Shown here piece after piece: positions 7,763-17,082 of a stretch of DNA of 64,000 nt. Under the pieces are notes generated by a model. That model saw only the letters and a list, made by a program, of their open reading frames with translations, searched no databases and was not told where the DNA came from. This stretch comes from GCA-003244245 sp035606945 (lineage in GTDB: Bacteria > Actinomycetota > Actinomycetes > Mycobacteriales > Pseudonocardiaceae). A program made the position numbers and the translations under genes. The DNA is taken from positions 1 to 64,000 of the forward strand of contig DATNDR010000078.1 of assembly GCA_035606945.1 (NCBI GenBank), in the 5' to 3' direction. The stretch's first letter is position 1. Each line of letters opens with the position of its first letter.

Positions 7763-9598
7763 ATGCCTGAGCTGAGATCACGCACAGTCACCCACGGCCG
7801 CAACATGGCGGGAGCCCGGGCGTTGATGCAGGCCTCGGGGGTCGCGAGCGAGGATATCGGCAAGCCGATCATCGCCGTCGCGAACTCCTTCACCGAGTTC
7901 GTCCCCGGGCACACCCACTTGCAGCCGGTGGGCCGGATAGTTTCCGAGTCGATCAAGGCGGCGGGCGCGGTGCCACGGGAGTTCAACACGATCGCCGTGG
8001 ACGACGGCATCACGATGGGTCACGGCGGCATGTTGTACTCGCTGCCCTCCCGCGACCTGATCGCCGACTCGGTCGAATACATGGTCGAGGCGCACTGCGC
8101 GGACGCGCTGATCTGCATCTCCAACTGCGACAAGATCACCCCTGGCATGCTGATGGCCGCTCTGCGACTCAACGTCCCCACCGTCTTGGTCTCCGGCGGC
8201 CCCATGGAGGGCGGAACTGCCGTCCTCGTCGACGGCACCGTCCGCACCCGGCTGCATCTGATCTCCACCGTCACCGGTGCCGTTTCCGGCAACGTATCCG
8301 ACGCCGATCTCGTCCGCCTGGAGGACAACGCCTGCCCTACCTGCGGTTCCTGCTCGGGCATGTTCACCGCCAACTCGATGAACTGCCTGACCGAGGCCAT
8401 CGGGCTGGCGCTGCCGGGCAACGGCACCCTGCTGGCCACGCACACCGCACGCCGCGCCCTCTACGAGCGCGCCGGCACCACCGTCGTCGAGTTGACCAGG
8501 CGTTACTACGACAACAGCGAGCCGGTGCTGCCTCGGGACATCGCCACCCGCGCCGCATTCGAGAACGCCATGACCCTCGACATCGCCATGGGCGGCTCCA
8601 CCAACACGGTGCTGCATCTGCTCGCCGCCGCCCGGGAGGCCGGAGTCGATTACACCTTGGCCGACGTCGACGCCCTCTCCCACCGGGTACCTGTGCTGTG
8701 CAAGGTCGCACCTAACGGCACCTACCTCATGGAGGATGTGCACCGCGCGGGCGGTATCCCCGCGATCCTGGGCGAACTGCACCGTGGCGGGCTGTTGAAC
8801 GCCGTGCCCACGGTGCACGCACCGACGTTGGCTGATTGGCTCATGACCTGGGACGTGCGCGGCGGTTCTGCCTGCTTGGAGGCGGTGGAGTTGTGGTACG
8901 CCGCCCCCGGATGCAAGCGCTCCGCCGAGGCGTTCTCTCAGTCCGAGCGCTGGGAGTCGCTGGACACCGACCCCGCCGGGGGCTGTATCCGCAGCATCGC
9001 CCACGCCTACTCCAAGGACGGCGGACTAGCCGTGCTGCGCGGTAACCTCGCCGCGTACGGCGCGGTCGTCAAAACGGCCGGAGTGGATGAGTCCATCATG
9101 GTCTTCGAGGGGCCGGCCGTCGTGTGCGAGTCGCAGGAGCAGGCCGTACAGAAGATCCTCGGCAAGCAGATCAAGGCGGGCGACGTTGTCGTCGTGCGCT
9201 ACGAGGGCCCCAAGGGCGGCCCCGGGATGCAGGAGATGCTCTACCCGACCTCCTTCCTCAACGGCCGGGGCTTGGGCACAGCGTGCGCGCTGGTCACCGA
9301 TGGCCGCTTCTCCGGTGGCACCTCGGGCCTGTCGATCGGCCACATCTCGCCGGAGGCCGCGGCGGGCGGCACCATCGCCCTCGTCGAGGACGGCGACCGG
9401 ATCCGTATCGACATCCCTACCCGCGCGATCGAACTTCTCGTCGACGAGCCGACCCTGCTCGCCCGTCGCGCCGCCCTCGGTGGCGTCTACGCCCCTCAGT
9501 ATCGGGATCGCATTGTCTCCACGGCCCTGCGCGCCTACGCCGCGATGGCCTCCAGCGCCGACCAAGGCGCCGTGCGCGATGTGACCAAACTGCACTGA
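7763..9598 (+). CDS. ilvD: Dihydroxy-acid dehydratase
   Basis: The full-length 611-residue protein dehydrates 2,3-dihydroxy-3-methyl acids to 2-keto acids in isoleucine/valine (and pantothenate) synthesis. Fe-S and active-site motifs are intact: ISNCDKITPGML, then NACPTCGSCSGMFTANSMN, and near the C-terminus TDGRFSGGTSGLSIGH followed by ISPEA. Length and N-terminus (RSRTVTHGRNMAGARALM) match the E. coli/Corynebacterium type. It is isolated from other ilv genes, and the palindrome at 7693-7717 sits just upstream. It may be a second, accessory copy in this genome. Confidence 0.96.
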   Translation: MPELRSRTVTHGRNMAGARALMQASGVASEDIGKPIIAVANSFTEFVPGHTHLQPVGRIVSESIKAAGAVPREFNTIAVDDGITMGHGGMLYSLPSRDLIADSVEYMVEAHCADALICISNCDKITPGMLMAALRLNVPTVLVSGGPMEGGTAVLVDGTVRTRLHLISTVTGAVSGNVSDADLVRLEDNACPTCGSCSGMFTANSMNCLTEAIGLALPGNGTLLATHTARRALYERAGTTVVELTRRYYDNSEPVLPRDIATRAAFENAMTLDIAMGGSTNTVLHLLAAAREAGVDYTLADVDALSHRVPVLCKVAPNGTYLMEDVHRAGGIPAILGELHRGGLLNAVPTVHAPTLADWLMTWDVRGGSACLEAVELWYAAPGCKRSAEAFSQSERWESLDTDPAGGCIRSIAHAYSKDGGLAVLRGNLAAYGAVVKTAGVDESIMVFEGPAVVCESQEQAVQKILGKQIKAGDVVVVRYEGPKGGPGMQEMLYPTSFLNGRGLGTACALVTDGRFSGGTSGLSIGHISPEAAAGGTIALVEDGDRIRIDIPTRAIELLVDEPTLLARRAALGGVYAPQYRDRIVSTALRAYAAMASSADQGAVRDVTKLH

Positions 9599-10170
9599 GC
9601 CCTGGTTGATACCCCGAAAATCGATTCCGTATCAGCTTATGGGGCTGAAACTAAGAATGTCTACTGAGCCGAAATATATTTTGAACAGATTTCGCGGGCT
9701 TCGGTACTCCGACGATTCGCACGACAGAACACCATTTTTCGACGTGCGTCGGACCATCCGATGACGGTGGCTGCTGAGGCCGCTGATAAGGCCGCTATTT
9801 GACATCCCCAACGACCGCGCGGCAGGCGTAGCGGCCGGTCCCGGGCCGCGGCGTACCAGCAAGATGTCACTGCCGTCGCAGGCAGATCCCGCCCCCGTCC
9901 AGCGGCAACCCCGGTTTGTCGCTTCCTGAAGCTCACCGTGATCTTCCCGATGGCCCAACGCCGTCAGCCTGGGCGCCGACGTTACGGCATGCCGCCAGGT
10001 ACAGCCCACGTTGCGCACTGGCTACGGCGCCCCGACGTGGACCAGGCGCACTATTGCAAGACTCGGGTAGTTGTGCGCCAGGCAGTTTTGTGCAATCGAT
10101 CTTACGCAGAGTATTCGGACAAATGTTCTTCGTCGTGTTCCGGTAGGTACCAGCCGCTTGCGTCTACGTC

Positions 10171-10220
10171 GAGGTCGACCTCTGCTACGTATTAGAAAAC
10201 CAACTGCGGGCTACGTAGCC
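10171..10220. promoter_or_regulatory. Two perfect 12-bp palindromes with repeated CTACGT
   Basis: GAGGTCGACCTC (10171-10182) and GGCTACGTAGCC (10209-10220) are both perfect palindromes. The hexamer CTACGT occurs at 10164-10169, 10185-10190 and 10211-10216. The arrangement looks like a cluster of regulator-binding sites upstream of 10359 and of the oxidoreductase at 10701. The regulator is unknown. Confidence 0.45.
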
Positions 10221-10358
10221 GGCCTGGCAGATTTACGTGCGTCTACCGATTGCCTATGCCGCTACACCTGGGCAGGGTATGAGAAACTGAATGGGCAATG
10301 TCAACGATGCCGTGTTTTGCCCTGGTAACCGCCGGGAGTGTTTCCCTAGGAGGATTTG

Positions 10359-10472
10359 ATGCCGGACGCACAAGGCTTTGCGGAGATCGACGAGCCGGAG
10401 ATCGAGCGGCCACGCCACGGTGCCCCACCGCGGCGGCGCGTGGGTGCTGGCCGCGGTGGCACAGCCGGATGA
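10359..10472 (+). CDS. Possible 37-residue small ORF with a strong ribosome binding site
   Basis: The sequence AGGAGG lies 6 bp before the ATG at 10359, the best Shine-Dalgarno match in this spacer. The product begins MPDAQGFAEIDEPEIERPR, then turns Arg/Gly-rich and stops at 10472. The abrupt change of character after residue 20 suggests a frameshifted remnant rather than an intact gene. No family recognised. Confidence 0.25.
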   Translation: MPDAQGFAEIDEPEIERPRHGAPPRRRVGAGRGGTAG

Positions 10473-10700
10473 CGCCATGCGACAGTGCGGTTGCGCAGGG
10501 TCAGCTCGCCACGTGGCCGTCGTTGCGCCCGCGATGCCTGTGCCAGAGGTGCCGGATCCGCACACCTCTCGATGGCTGAACGAAGTACCCGATCCGCTAA
10601 CTTGTGGGAAATGGTCCGTTGCTGCCGCTGATAAGGACGGCAGTCTCGCCCGGATCCCGGCAAACTCAATGACTACACCGCCAGGTCTGGGAGTTGTTTC

Positions 10701-12098
10701 ATGATCCAAGTTTCGTCTCATCGTCTGGAAGAACTCCGCACGGTGCTGGCCGGAAAGGTGATCACATCCGAGGACGCCGACTATGACACCGCGCGCATCC
10801 AGTGGAATAACGACATTGATCGCCGCCCGGTAGCGATAGCCCGGTGCCTGTCGCCGGCCGATGTGGCGGCGGCACTCAGTTTCGCCCGAGAACACGGATT
10901 AGAGGTCTCGGTGCGCGGCGGGGGTCACGCGTTCTCCGGGTCCGGGGTCTGTGATGGCGGCCTCATGATCGACCTCAGTGCGATGCGCCGCATTTTGGTC
11001 AGTGCCGACGCTCGATTGGCCCGAGTAGGCGGTGGTGCCACCGTTGCGGAGCTGGATGCGGCAACCCAGGTGCATGGCTTGGCGGTACCTACTGGGGTGA
11101 TCAGCCACACCGGGGTCGGCGGCATGACGCTCGGTGGCGGCATCGGATGGCTGACCCACAAAGCCGGCTTGACCATCGACAATCTGGTCTCGGCCGATGT
11201 GGTGCTCGCCGACGGACGCTACGTGCATGCCTCGCCCGCCGAGAACGCCGACCTGTTCTGGGCGGTCCGCGGTGGAGGCGGGAACTTCGGCGTCGTCACG
11301 ACCTTCGAATTCCAGCTGCACCCCGTCGGGCCTGAGGTGCACCTGGGGCTGTTTTTCTGGGGGATGGACAGCGGGGAGCAGGTGCTGCGGTTGGCCCGCG
11401 ACGTCGTGCCGCACTTGCCTGCCGATGCCGGCGCCCAAATCGCAATCGGGCTCAACGCTCCCCCGGCGCCGTTCGTACCCTCCCAGTACCATTTCACGCC
11501 CGGATACCTGCTCCTCGTAGTCGGCTTCTCTTCCGCCTCAGAACACGCCAAGATCATTGCGCCGATTCGTGAGCAGCTACCGCCGCTGTTCGAGCTGGTG
11601 AGCCCGATCCCGTATATCGCGCTACAGCGGACGCTCGACGAGACCGCCCCATGGGGACTTCTGGGCTACCAGGAAGCAATCTACCTCGACGAACTCACTG
11701 ACGATGTGATCTCAGTGATCGTGAACCGGATTCCTGCCAAGCGTTCACCGATGAGCTATTGTCTGATCTTCCGCCTGGACGGAGCATTCTCGGAGGTCGG
11801 CGATGAAGAGACCGCCTTCGGTGGCCGGCGGGCACCGCGATACATCATCAACATCGCGGGCATCGGGGCGAGTCCCGAGATCCTGAGAGCAGACCGGTCC
11901 TGGGTGGAGTCGGTGTGGGATGCGCTGCGCACGTTCGCCAGAGACTCCGGTGGATACGTGAATTCCATGACCGACAACGACGAGGCTCGCATCCGGGCCG
12001 CGTACGGCCCGGCCAAGTACCAGCGGCTGGCCCGGATCAAAGCCAAGTACGACCCGAGCAACGTCTTCCACCTCAACGCGAATATCAAACCCCACTGA
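10701..12098 (+). CDS. FAD-linked oxidoreductase of the berberine-bridge (PCMH/BBE) family
   Basis: The 465-residue protein contains an FAD-binding PCMH domain (about residues 40-215) and a C-terminal BBE segment ending YDPSNVFHLNANIKP. RGGGHAFSG holds the His that forms the 8-alpha covalent flavin link. The second, 6-S-cysteinyl, link seen in bicovalent members is absent: the equivalent region reads GVISHTGVGGMTLGGG with no Cys. Members oxidise sugars, alcohols or secondary metabolites. The ATG at 10701 is preceded by GGGAG at good spacing. It is isolated, so the substrate cannot be inferred. Confidence 0.9.
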   Translation: MIQVSSHRLEELRTVLAGKVITSEDADYDTARIQWNNDIDRRPVAIARCLSPADVAAALSFAREHGLEVSVRGGGHAFSGSGVCDGGLMIDLSAMRRILVSADARLARVGGGATVAELDAATQVHGLAVPTGVISHTGVGGMTLGGGIGWLTHKAGLTIDNLVSADVVLADGRYVHASPAENADLFWAVRGGGGNFGVVTTFEFQLHPVGPEVHLGLFFWGMDSGEQVLRLARDVVPHLPADAGAQIAIGLNAPPAPFVPSQYHFTPGYLLLVVGFSSASEHAKIIAPIREQLPPLFELVSPIPYIALQRTLDETAPWGLLGYQEAIYLDELTDDVISVIVNRIPAKRSPMSYCLIFRLDGAFSEVGDEETAFGGRRAPRYIINIAGIGASPEILRADRSWVESVWDALRTFARDSGGYVNSMTDNDEARIRAAYGPAKYQRLARIKAKYDPSNVFHLNANIKPH

Positions 12099-12209
12099 CG
12101 TAAGGATCCCGGACACCCGGGGATGTAGCGATCAGAGGTCGTTACCGGCGCCCGGTAGCCTGCCCATCGGCGAGCAGACCGCGGTCATCGGGAGACGAAG
12201 ATCAGACAC

Positions 12210-12851
12210 GTGACGGAACTGGCAGCGCCTCGGACCCGGCTGCTGATCGCGGTGGCACTGCTGCTCGCGGTGGTTGTCGCCGTTGCGATGGTGCCGTTAC
12301 CGACACCGCTGCAGATGCGAGCCTGGGCACAGTCGGTTGGCGTGGCCGCCCCGCTGTTGTTCCTGCTGGGACACGCTCTCGTGACCGTGGCACCGGTTCC
12401 CCGCACTGTGTTCACCCTTGCGGCCGGTCTGCTGTTCGGACCGCTGCTGGGCGTGGGTCTGTCACTTGTCGCCACCGTGCTGTCCGCAGTGTTGGCGTTC
12501 GGTTTGGTCCGCCGGCTGGCCGGCGGGCTCGTGCGTCCGCATCTGGATCACCGGGTCCTCCGTGCGGTGGATGCTCGGTTGCGCCGGCGTGGCTGGCTTG
12601 CGGTGGCGTCGCTGCGGTTGATCCCGGCGGTGCCGTTTTCGATGCTCAATTACTGCAGTGCACTGTCCTCGATCTCCTTCCGCCATTACCTGGCCGGTAC
12701 TGCGGGTATCGTGCCCGGATCGGTAGCGGTGGTAGTGCTCGGTGATGCGCTCACCGGCACCACCTCGCCGACTTTGCTCGCCGTGTCGCTGGCAGCTGCG
12801 GCAGTCGGCATGATCGGGTTGATCGTGGAGGTCCGCTCCCCCGTGATCTGA
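12210..12851 (+). CDS. TVP38/TMEM64 (DedA/VTT-domain) membrane protein
   Basis: This 213-residue integral membrane protein has about five hydrophobic segments. The VTT-domain signature is visible: a re-entrant region with PRTVFTLAAGLLFGPLLG, and SLRLIPAVPFSMLNYCSAL, where the Arg and the Pro are characteristic. Characterised relatives are lipid scramblases/flippases or affect membrane homeostasis. The start is a GTG at 12210. It is a single gene between the oxidoreductase and the amidase, with no operon partner evident. Confidence 0.85.
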   Translation: MTELAAPRTRLLIAVALLLAVVVAVAMVPLPTPLQMRAWAQSVGVAAPLLFLLGHALVTVAPVPRTVFTLAAGLLFGPLLGVGLSLVATVLSAVLAFGLVRRLAGGLVRPHLDHRVLRAVDARLRRRGWLAVASLRLIPAVPFSMLNYCSALSSISFRHYLAGTAGIVPGSVAVVVLGDALTGTTSPTLLAVSLAAAAVGMIGLIVEVRSPVI

Positions 12852-12986
12852 CCGTATCTCGGGCAGCTGGTGGTACATCCAGACTGCTCCGCTCTGCGAT
12901 ACTGCCGCTGCACAACGTGGTGGGTCCGCCCGTAGGTTCGTTGCCGATAGCGGTTGCGGCACCGCCGCCAGGACAGGGAGCACGCC

Positions 12987-14393
12987 GTGACCACGCCCGC
13001 CGATCTCACCGCCACTCAACTGGTGGCCGCCTACCGGGTGGGTGAGCTGTCGCCGGTCGAGGCCACCCAAGATGTGCTGGACCGGATCGACCAGCTCGAC
13101 AGTCAGGTGCGGGCATTCTGCCTCGTCGATGCCGACCGCGCGCTGGAGGCGGCCAAGGCCGCAGAGCAGCGTTGGCAGGAAGGGCTGCCACAAGGCTTGG
13201 TCGATGGTGTGCCGGTGTCGATCAAAGATGTCTATTTGACTCAGGGCTGGCCCACCCTTCGTGGTTCACGGTTGGTCTCGCCGGACCAGGAATGGCCGTT
13301 CGACGGCCCGGCGATCACCCGCCTGCGCGAGCACGGGGCTGTGCTGCTGGGTAAGACCACGACCTCTGAGCTGGCCTGGAAATGCGTCACCGACAGCCCA
13401 CTGAGCGGCGTCACGGTCAACCCCTGGGACACCAGCCGGACGCCGGGTGGGTCCAGCGGGGGCAGCGCAGTGGCGGTGGCGCTCGGCATGGGACCGCTGG
13501 CGATGGGCACTGACGGCGGCGGTGACGTGCGCATTCCGGCGTCGTTCACCGCGACGGTGGCGATCAAGCCGACTTACGGCCGCGTACCACACTGGCCGGC
13601 GAGCCCGTTGGGAAGCCTGGCGAGCGCCGCGCCGATGGCCCGCACGGTCGCCGATACCGCGCTGCTGCTCGATGTGATCTCTGGCTTCGATGCCAGGGAC
13701 TGGGCCGCGCTACCTCCAACCAGCCGCTCGTTCTCGAGCGCGCTGGGCAATGGCGTGTTCGGATTGCGGATCGCTCTGAGCCCGACTCTGGGCTACGTCG
13801 ATGTCGATCCAGATGTGGCCGACGCTGTGCAGCGCGCCGCTGAGGTGTTTCGTGACCTCGGCGCGCACGTTGAGCTGGCCGATCCGGGGTTCGCCGACTG
13901 TGTGCAGGACTTTCACATCCTCTGGTTCACCGCGGTAGCCAAGACGGTCGAACGCCTGACGCCCCGCGAGCGTGAACTCATGGAACCGGCATTGCGGGAG
14001 GCCGTGTCGCAGGGCGAACGCGGCTCCGCGCTGGATTACCTCACCGCCACCGCAACGAGAATGGCGATGGGCGCCACGATGGGGACCTTTCATGAGCACT
14101 ACGACTTGTTGCTCACGCCCACAGTTCCGATTACGCCGTTCGTCGCCGGCGAGGAAGTGCCGATCGGATGGCACTCGCAGCGGTGGACCAGCTGGACGCC
14201 GTTCACTTACCCGTTCAACATGACCCAGCAACCAGCAGCCAGTGTGCCGTGCGGGTGGACCAGCACCGGCTTACCGATCGGCTTGCAGGTGGTGGGGCCA
14301 CGACACGCCGACGATCGGGTTCTCGCCGCGTGCGCAGCCTACGAGCAAGTTCAGCGTTGGACCCACCGCCGGCCCCCGCTGCTGGTGCGCTGA
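12987..14393 (+). CDS. Amidase-signature family protein with Ser-to-Asp at the nucleophile position
   Basis: This is a 468-residue amidase-signature protein. The catalytic Lys80 (VSIKD) and cis-Ser156 (GGSSGGS) are present. The nucleophile motif, normally GG-S-[IV]-R-x-P, reads GTDGGGDVRIPAS, so Asp180 replaces the Ser. The 24-residue spacing from cis-Ser to this position matches FAAH/GatA, so the alignment is secure. The codon is GAC at 13524-13526, two bases from a Ser codon, so a simple sequencing slip is unlikely. GTG 12987 was chosen for the AGGGAG upstream. The gene could act with nitrile hydratase (amide to acid) if active, but hydrolase activity is doubtful. Confidence 0.88.
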   Translation: MTTPADLTATQLVAAYRVGELSPVEATQDVLDRIDQLDSQVRAFCLVDADRALEAAKAAEQRWQEGLPQGLVDGVPVSIKDVYLTQGWPTLRGSRLVSPDQEWPFDGPAITRLREHGAVLLGKTTTSELAWKCVTDSPLSGVTVNPWDTSRTPGGSSGGSAVAVALGMGPLAMGTDGGGDVRIPASFTATVAIKPTYGRVPHWPASPLGSLASAAPMARTVADTALLLDVISGFDARDWAALPPTSRSFSSALGNGVFGLRIALSPTLGYVDVDPDVADAVQRAAEVFRDLGAHVELADPGFADCVQDFHILWFTAVAKTVERLTPRERELMEPALREAVSQGERGSALDYLTATATRMAMGATMGTFHEHYDLLLTPTVPITPFVAGEEVPIGWHSQRWTSWTPFTYPFNMTQQPAASVPCGWTSTGLPIGLQVVGPRHADDRVLAACAAYEQVQRWTHRRPPLLVR

Positions 14394-14420
14394 GGTAGAG
14401 ACGCTGCCGGATCGGGTCGA

Positions 14421-15668
14421 TCAGCCGTCGGAAGACCGTTTCGGAGGCGGGTTGTGATCTGCCGGTGGCTGCTGCGCAGACTCGTCCGGCTGGGCGGCTG
14501 GATGCCTGCCGGTGTCGGGTTGCCCGCCGGACGGGGACCGCACGGGGGAACTGAGCGACGCGCTCATGGATACCTCTTTGTGGGCGATCTCCTCGGCGGC
14601 CCGAAGCGCCGCCGCCACGTGCGGATCGCTCGGTGTTTCGAACCACCCGGCGACGCCCTCGTCGTCGTCCTCGGGCCGGCTACTGGACACGTAATCCCGG
14701 CTGGGTTCGTACCGGAACACCCCATCCTCGCCCGGGGCGCCGAGCATCCTGGTGAAACCCTCGAGAGCCTTGCCGAAGTCACTGGGCACGATCCACACCT
14801 TGTTCGCGTCGCCCTGGGCCATCTGTGGCAACGTCTGCAGGTACTGGTAGGCCAGCAACTCGGGGGTGGGCCGCCCCGACTTGATCGCGGCGAAGACCTT
14901 TTCGATCGCCTTGGCCTGGCCCTGTGCCTGGAGGTAACGGGCAGCGCGTTCACCCTGGGCACGCAGAATACGTGATTGCCGCTCGGCTTCCGCGGTGAGG
15001 ATCGCCGCTTGCTTGGCACCTTCGGCGGACAGGATCGCGGCCTGCTTCTGGCCTTCGGCGGTCTTGATCGCCGACTCCCGCTGGCCCTCAGCCGTGAGGA
15101 TGGTGGCTCGTTTCTCCCTGTCTGCCCGCAACTGCTTCTCCATCGAGTCCCGGATGGACACCGGCGGATCGATCGCGCGCAGCTCTACCCGACCGACTCG
15201 GATGCCCCAGCGCCCGGTGGCCTCGTCGAGCACGCCGGACAGCTGGCCGTTGATGTAATCCCGGGACGTCAGAGTGTCATCCAGGCTCATCCCGCCCACC
15301 ACGTTGCGCAGCGTGGTGGTGGCCAGCTGCTCTACCGCGGCGACATAGTCGGAGATCTCGTACACGGCGTCCTTCGGGTTGGTGACCCGGAAGTACACGA
15401 CGGTGTCGATATCGACGGTCAGGTTGTCCTTGGTGATCACTGACTGCGGAGGGAACGAGACCACCTGCTCACGCAGGTCGATCTTGTCCCGGATCCGGTC
15501 GATGAACGGCACCAGAAAGTTCAGTCCCGGAGTGAAGGTGCTCCGGTAACGACCAAGCCGCTCGACGACCGCGGCGGAGGCCTGCGGGATCACCACGACG
15601 GCCTTGTAGACGCTGACGACGATCGCCAGCAGGATCACCACCAACACCACGACCAGGGCAATGCTCAT
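14421..15668 (-). CDS. SPFH/band-7 (stomatin-like) protein, Rv1488-type
   Basis: The 415-residue protein has an N-terminal membrane helix (residues 1-25), then an SPFH domain (VVERLGRYRSTFTPGLNF through DTVVYFRVTNP) and a long Ala/Glu/Arg coiled coil with repeated TAEGQ and ILTAE. It ends in a polar Pro/Ser-rich tail. SPFH proteins scaffold membrane microdomains. Its ATG overlaps the stop of the upstream nfeD gene by 4 bp, the classic NfeD-SPFH pair, and the order matches M. tuberculosis Rv1487-Rv1488. A longer start at 15773 would run into nfeD and is rejected. Confidence 0.92.
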   Translation of the reverse strand: MSIALVVVLVVILLAIVVSVYKAVVVIPQASAAVVERLGRYRSTFTPGLNFLVPFIDRIRDKIDLREQVVSFPPQSVITKDNLTVDIDTVVYFRVTNPKDAVYEISDYVAAVEQLATTTLRNVVGGMSLDDTLTSRDYINGQLSGVLDEATGRWGIRVGRVELRAIDPPVSIRDSMEKQLRADREKRATILTAEGQRESAIKTAEGQKQAAILSAEGAKQAAILTAEAERQSRILRAQGERAARYLQAQGQAKAIEKVFAAIKSGRPTPELLAYQYLQTLPQMAQGDANKVWIVPSDFGKALEGFTRMLGAPGEDGVFRYEPSRDYVSSSRPEDDDEGVAGWFETPSDPHVAAALRAAEEIAHKEVSMSASLSSPVRSPSGGQPDTGRHPAAQPDESAQQPPADHNPPPKRSSDG

Positions 15669-16093
15669 GACAGATCCCCCATAACAACGGCGGTGGCACC
15701 GGAGATGGTCATTACCGTCACGCGCTGGCCGGGCTCCAGTACCTCGGTTTCGTCGTATGCACGGGCTGACCACAACTCCCCGCGAAGCTTGATTTTGCCG
15801 CCATGCGCGTCGACGGTGCTCACCACGATCGCCTTATCGCCGAGCAACGCATCGACGTTAGTCGGCACGTGGGCGGTGTACAGCCGACGCTTGAGCACCG
15901 GTCGGGCCAGTGTGGTCAGGGCTACCGAGGTTCCGGCGAACACCGCCACCTCTCCCCAGATCGACCCTCCCAGCGCCGCGAACGCCGCCGCAGCCAGCGC
16001 GCCGACGCCGAGCATGATCAGGACGAAGCCACCGGTGAGCACCTCGGCAACGATCAACGCGAACCCGGCGACGAGCCACACGACAGCGGCCAT
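15665..16093 (-). CDS. NfeD-family membrane protein
   Basis: The 142-residue protein is a short NfeD: two or three N-terminal membrane helices (VVWLVAGFALIVAEVL, then VGALAAAAFAAL) and a C-terminal OB-fold beginning near VDALLGDKAIVVSTVDAHG and including GELWSARA. NfeD proteins are obligate partners of stomatin/SPFH proteins. Here the stop codon overlaps the SPFH start, so the two are translationally coupled. Confidence 0.92.
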   Translation of the reverse strand: MAAVVWLVAGFALIVAEVLTGGFVLIMLGVGALAAAAFAALGGSIWGEVAVFAGTSVALTTLARPVLKRRLYTAHVPTNVDALLGDKAIVVSTVDAHGGKIKLRGELWSARAYDETEVLEPGQRVTVMTISGATAVVMGDLS

Positions 16094-16138
16094 GGATCCA
16101 TAGTGGCAGATCTTCGACCGGGATTGACCCTGTGATCG

Positions 16139-16993
16139 TCACGAGGTCGCCGGGGCTGAAGTTGTGACGAAGTCGATCAGGGCTTCCACTGCGCCCAGGA
16201 GGGCAGGTTCAAGGTCGCGAAAGCTGGTCACGGAGTCCAGCACACGGCACCAGCTCTGCGCCGGATCCACGGTCCCGCGCCGATCCACCCAACCCAATGC
16301 CCGGCAGACGCCTTCCTTCCACGGCACGTCTCGCGGTACCTCTGGCCACCGTGGAATGCCCACTGCCGCCGGTCGGACCGCCTGCCAGATGTCGACATAG
16401 GGATGTCCGGTCACCAGCACATGTGGCGAGCGCACCGCCTGCACGAGGCGGCTTTCCTTGCTACCGGTGACTAGGTGATCGACCAGCACACCGAGCCGCC
16501 GGTGTGGCGCGGGGCCGAACTCCGCGACTCGCTCGGCCAGGCAGTCCACACCGTCGAGCGGTTCCACGACCACACCGTCCACCCGCAGATCGTGTCCCCA
16601 GACCCGCTCCACCAGCTCCGCGTCGTGCTTGCCCTCCACCCAGATCCGGCTGGCGCGCGCGGTACGGGCTCGCTGGCCCGCCACCCGCACCGAGCCGGAT
16701 GCGGATCGGTGCGGTGTAGCGGCGCTCGGGCCTACCGGACGGATCAGGGTGACCGGATTGCCGTCGATCAAGAAAGCCCCGCGCCGCAGCGGGAACGTAC
16801 GAACCCGTCCCTTGCCGTCCTCGAGCAGCACCACGTCGCGTTCGCACTGCACGACGGCGCCGCAGAAACCACTCGCACCATCCTCGACCACCAGACCCGG
16901 CTCGGCTGGCAATTGCGGCGGCTCCCGGCGCCCGTGTGGTGGCTGCTGGTGCGGGCGCAAGCCGGTATAGCTCGGTGAGTTCCACGGGAGCAT
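16139..16993 (-). CDS. DUF3097 family protein (Rv1486c-like)
   Basis: This is a 284-residue actinobacterial conserved protein of unknown function. The start ATG 16993 gives MLPWNSPSYTGLRPHQQ. Conserved-looking features are VVEDGASGFCGAVV, RIWVEGKHDAELVERVWG (reminiscent of a TOPRIM-like acidic segment) and a C-terminal GHPYVDIWQAVRP. In mycobacteria the homologue lies next to the NfeD/SPFH pair and hemH, as here. The much longer frame to 17380 overlaps the divergent gene and is not protein-like. Function is unassigned. Confidence 0.85.
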   Translation of the reverse strand: MLPWNSPSYTGLRPHQQPPHGRREPPQLPAEPGLVVEDGASGFCGAVVQCERDVVLLEDGKGRVRTFPLRRGAFLIDGNPVTLIRPVGPSAATPHRSASGSVRVAGQRARTARASRIWVEGKHDAELVERVWGHDLRVDGVVVEPLDGVDCLAERVAEFGPAPHRRLGVLVDHLVTGSKESRLVQAVRSPHVLVTGHPYVDIWQAVRPAAVGIPRWPEVPRDVPWKEGVCRALGWVDRRGTVDPAQSWCRVLDSVTSFRDLEPALLGAVEALIDFVTTSAPATS

Positions 16994-17082
16994 GGCGTCG
17001 ACGCTAGCCGGACAAGCGAATTTCAGCGGTGCGGCCACGCCGCGTGTGCGAGTTTCGAGTTGGCGTTCTACTCTCCTACTCC

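Larger units (their letters stand above)
9599..10700. other. 1.1-kb gene-poor spacer with palindromes
   Basis: No recognisable gene is found between ilvD and the flavin oxidoreductase apart from one weak small ORF (10359-10472). The first 200 bp are less GC-rich than the surroundings. GGCGCAC (10045-10051) pairs with GTGCGCC (10073-10079), and ATTGCA (10053-10058) pairs with TGCAAT (10091-10096). These two stems interlock like a pseudoknot. Two perfect 12-bp palindromes follow at 10171-10220. Confidence 0.6.

Noticed and set aside
7778..9004. Long minus-strand ORF antisense to ilvD
   Set aside because: It is a mirror frame of a strongly coding GC-rich gene, with Gly/His-rich composition and no domain.
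10378..10704. 108-codon plus-strand ORF in the ilvD-oxidoreductase spacer
   Set aside because: No recognisable domain and poor start context; the better-initiated small ORF at 10359 overlaps it in another frame.
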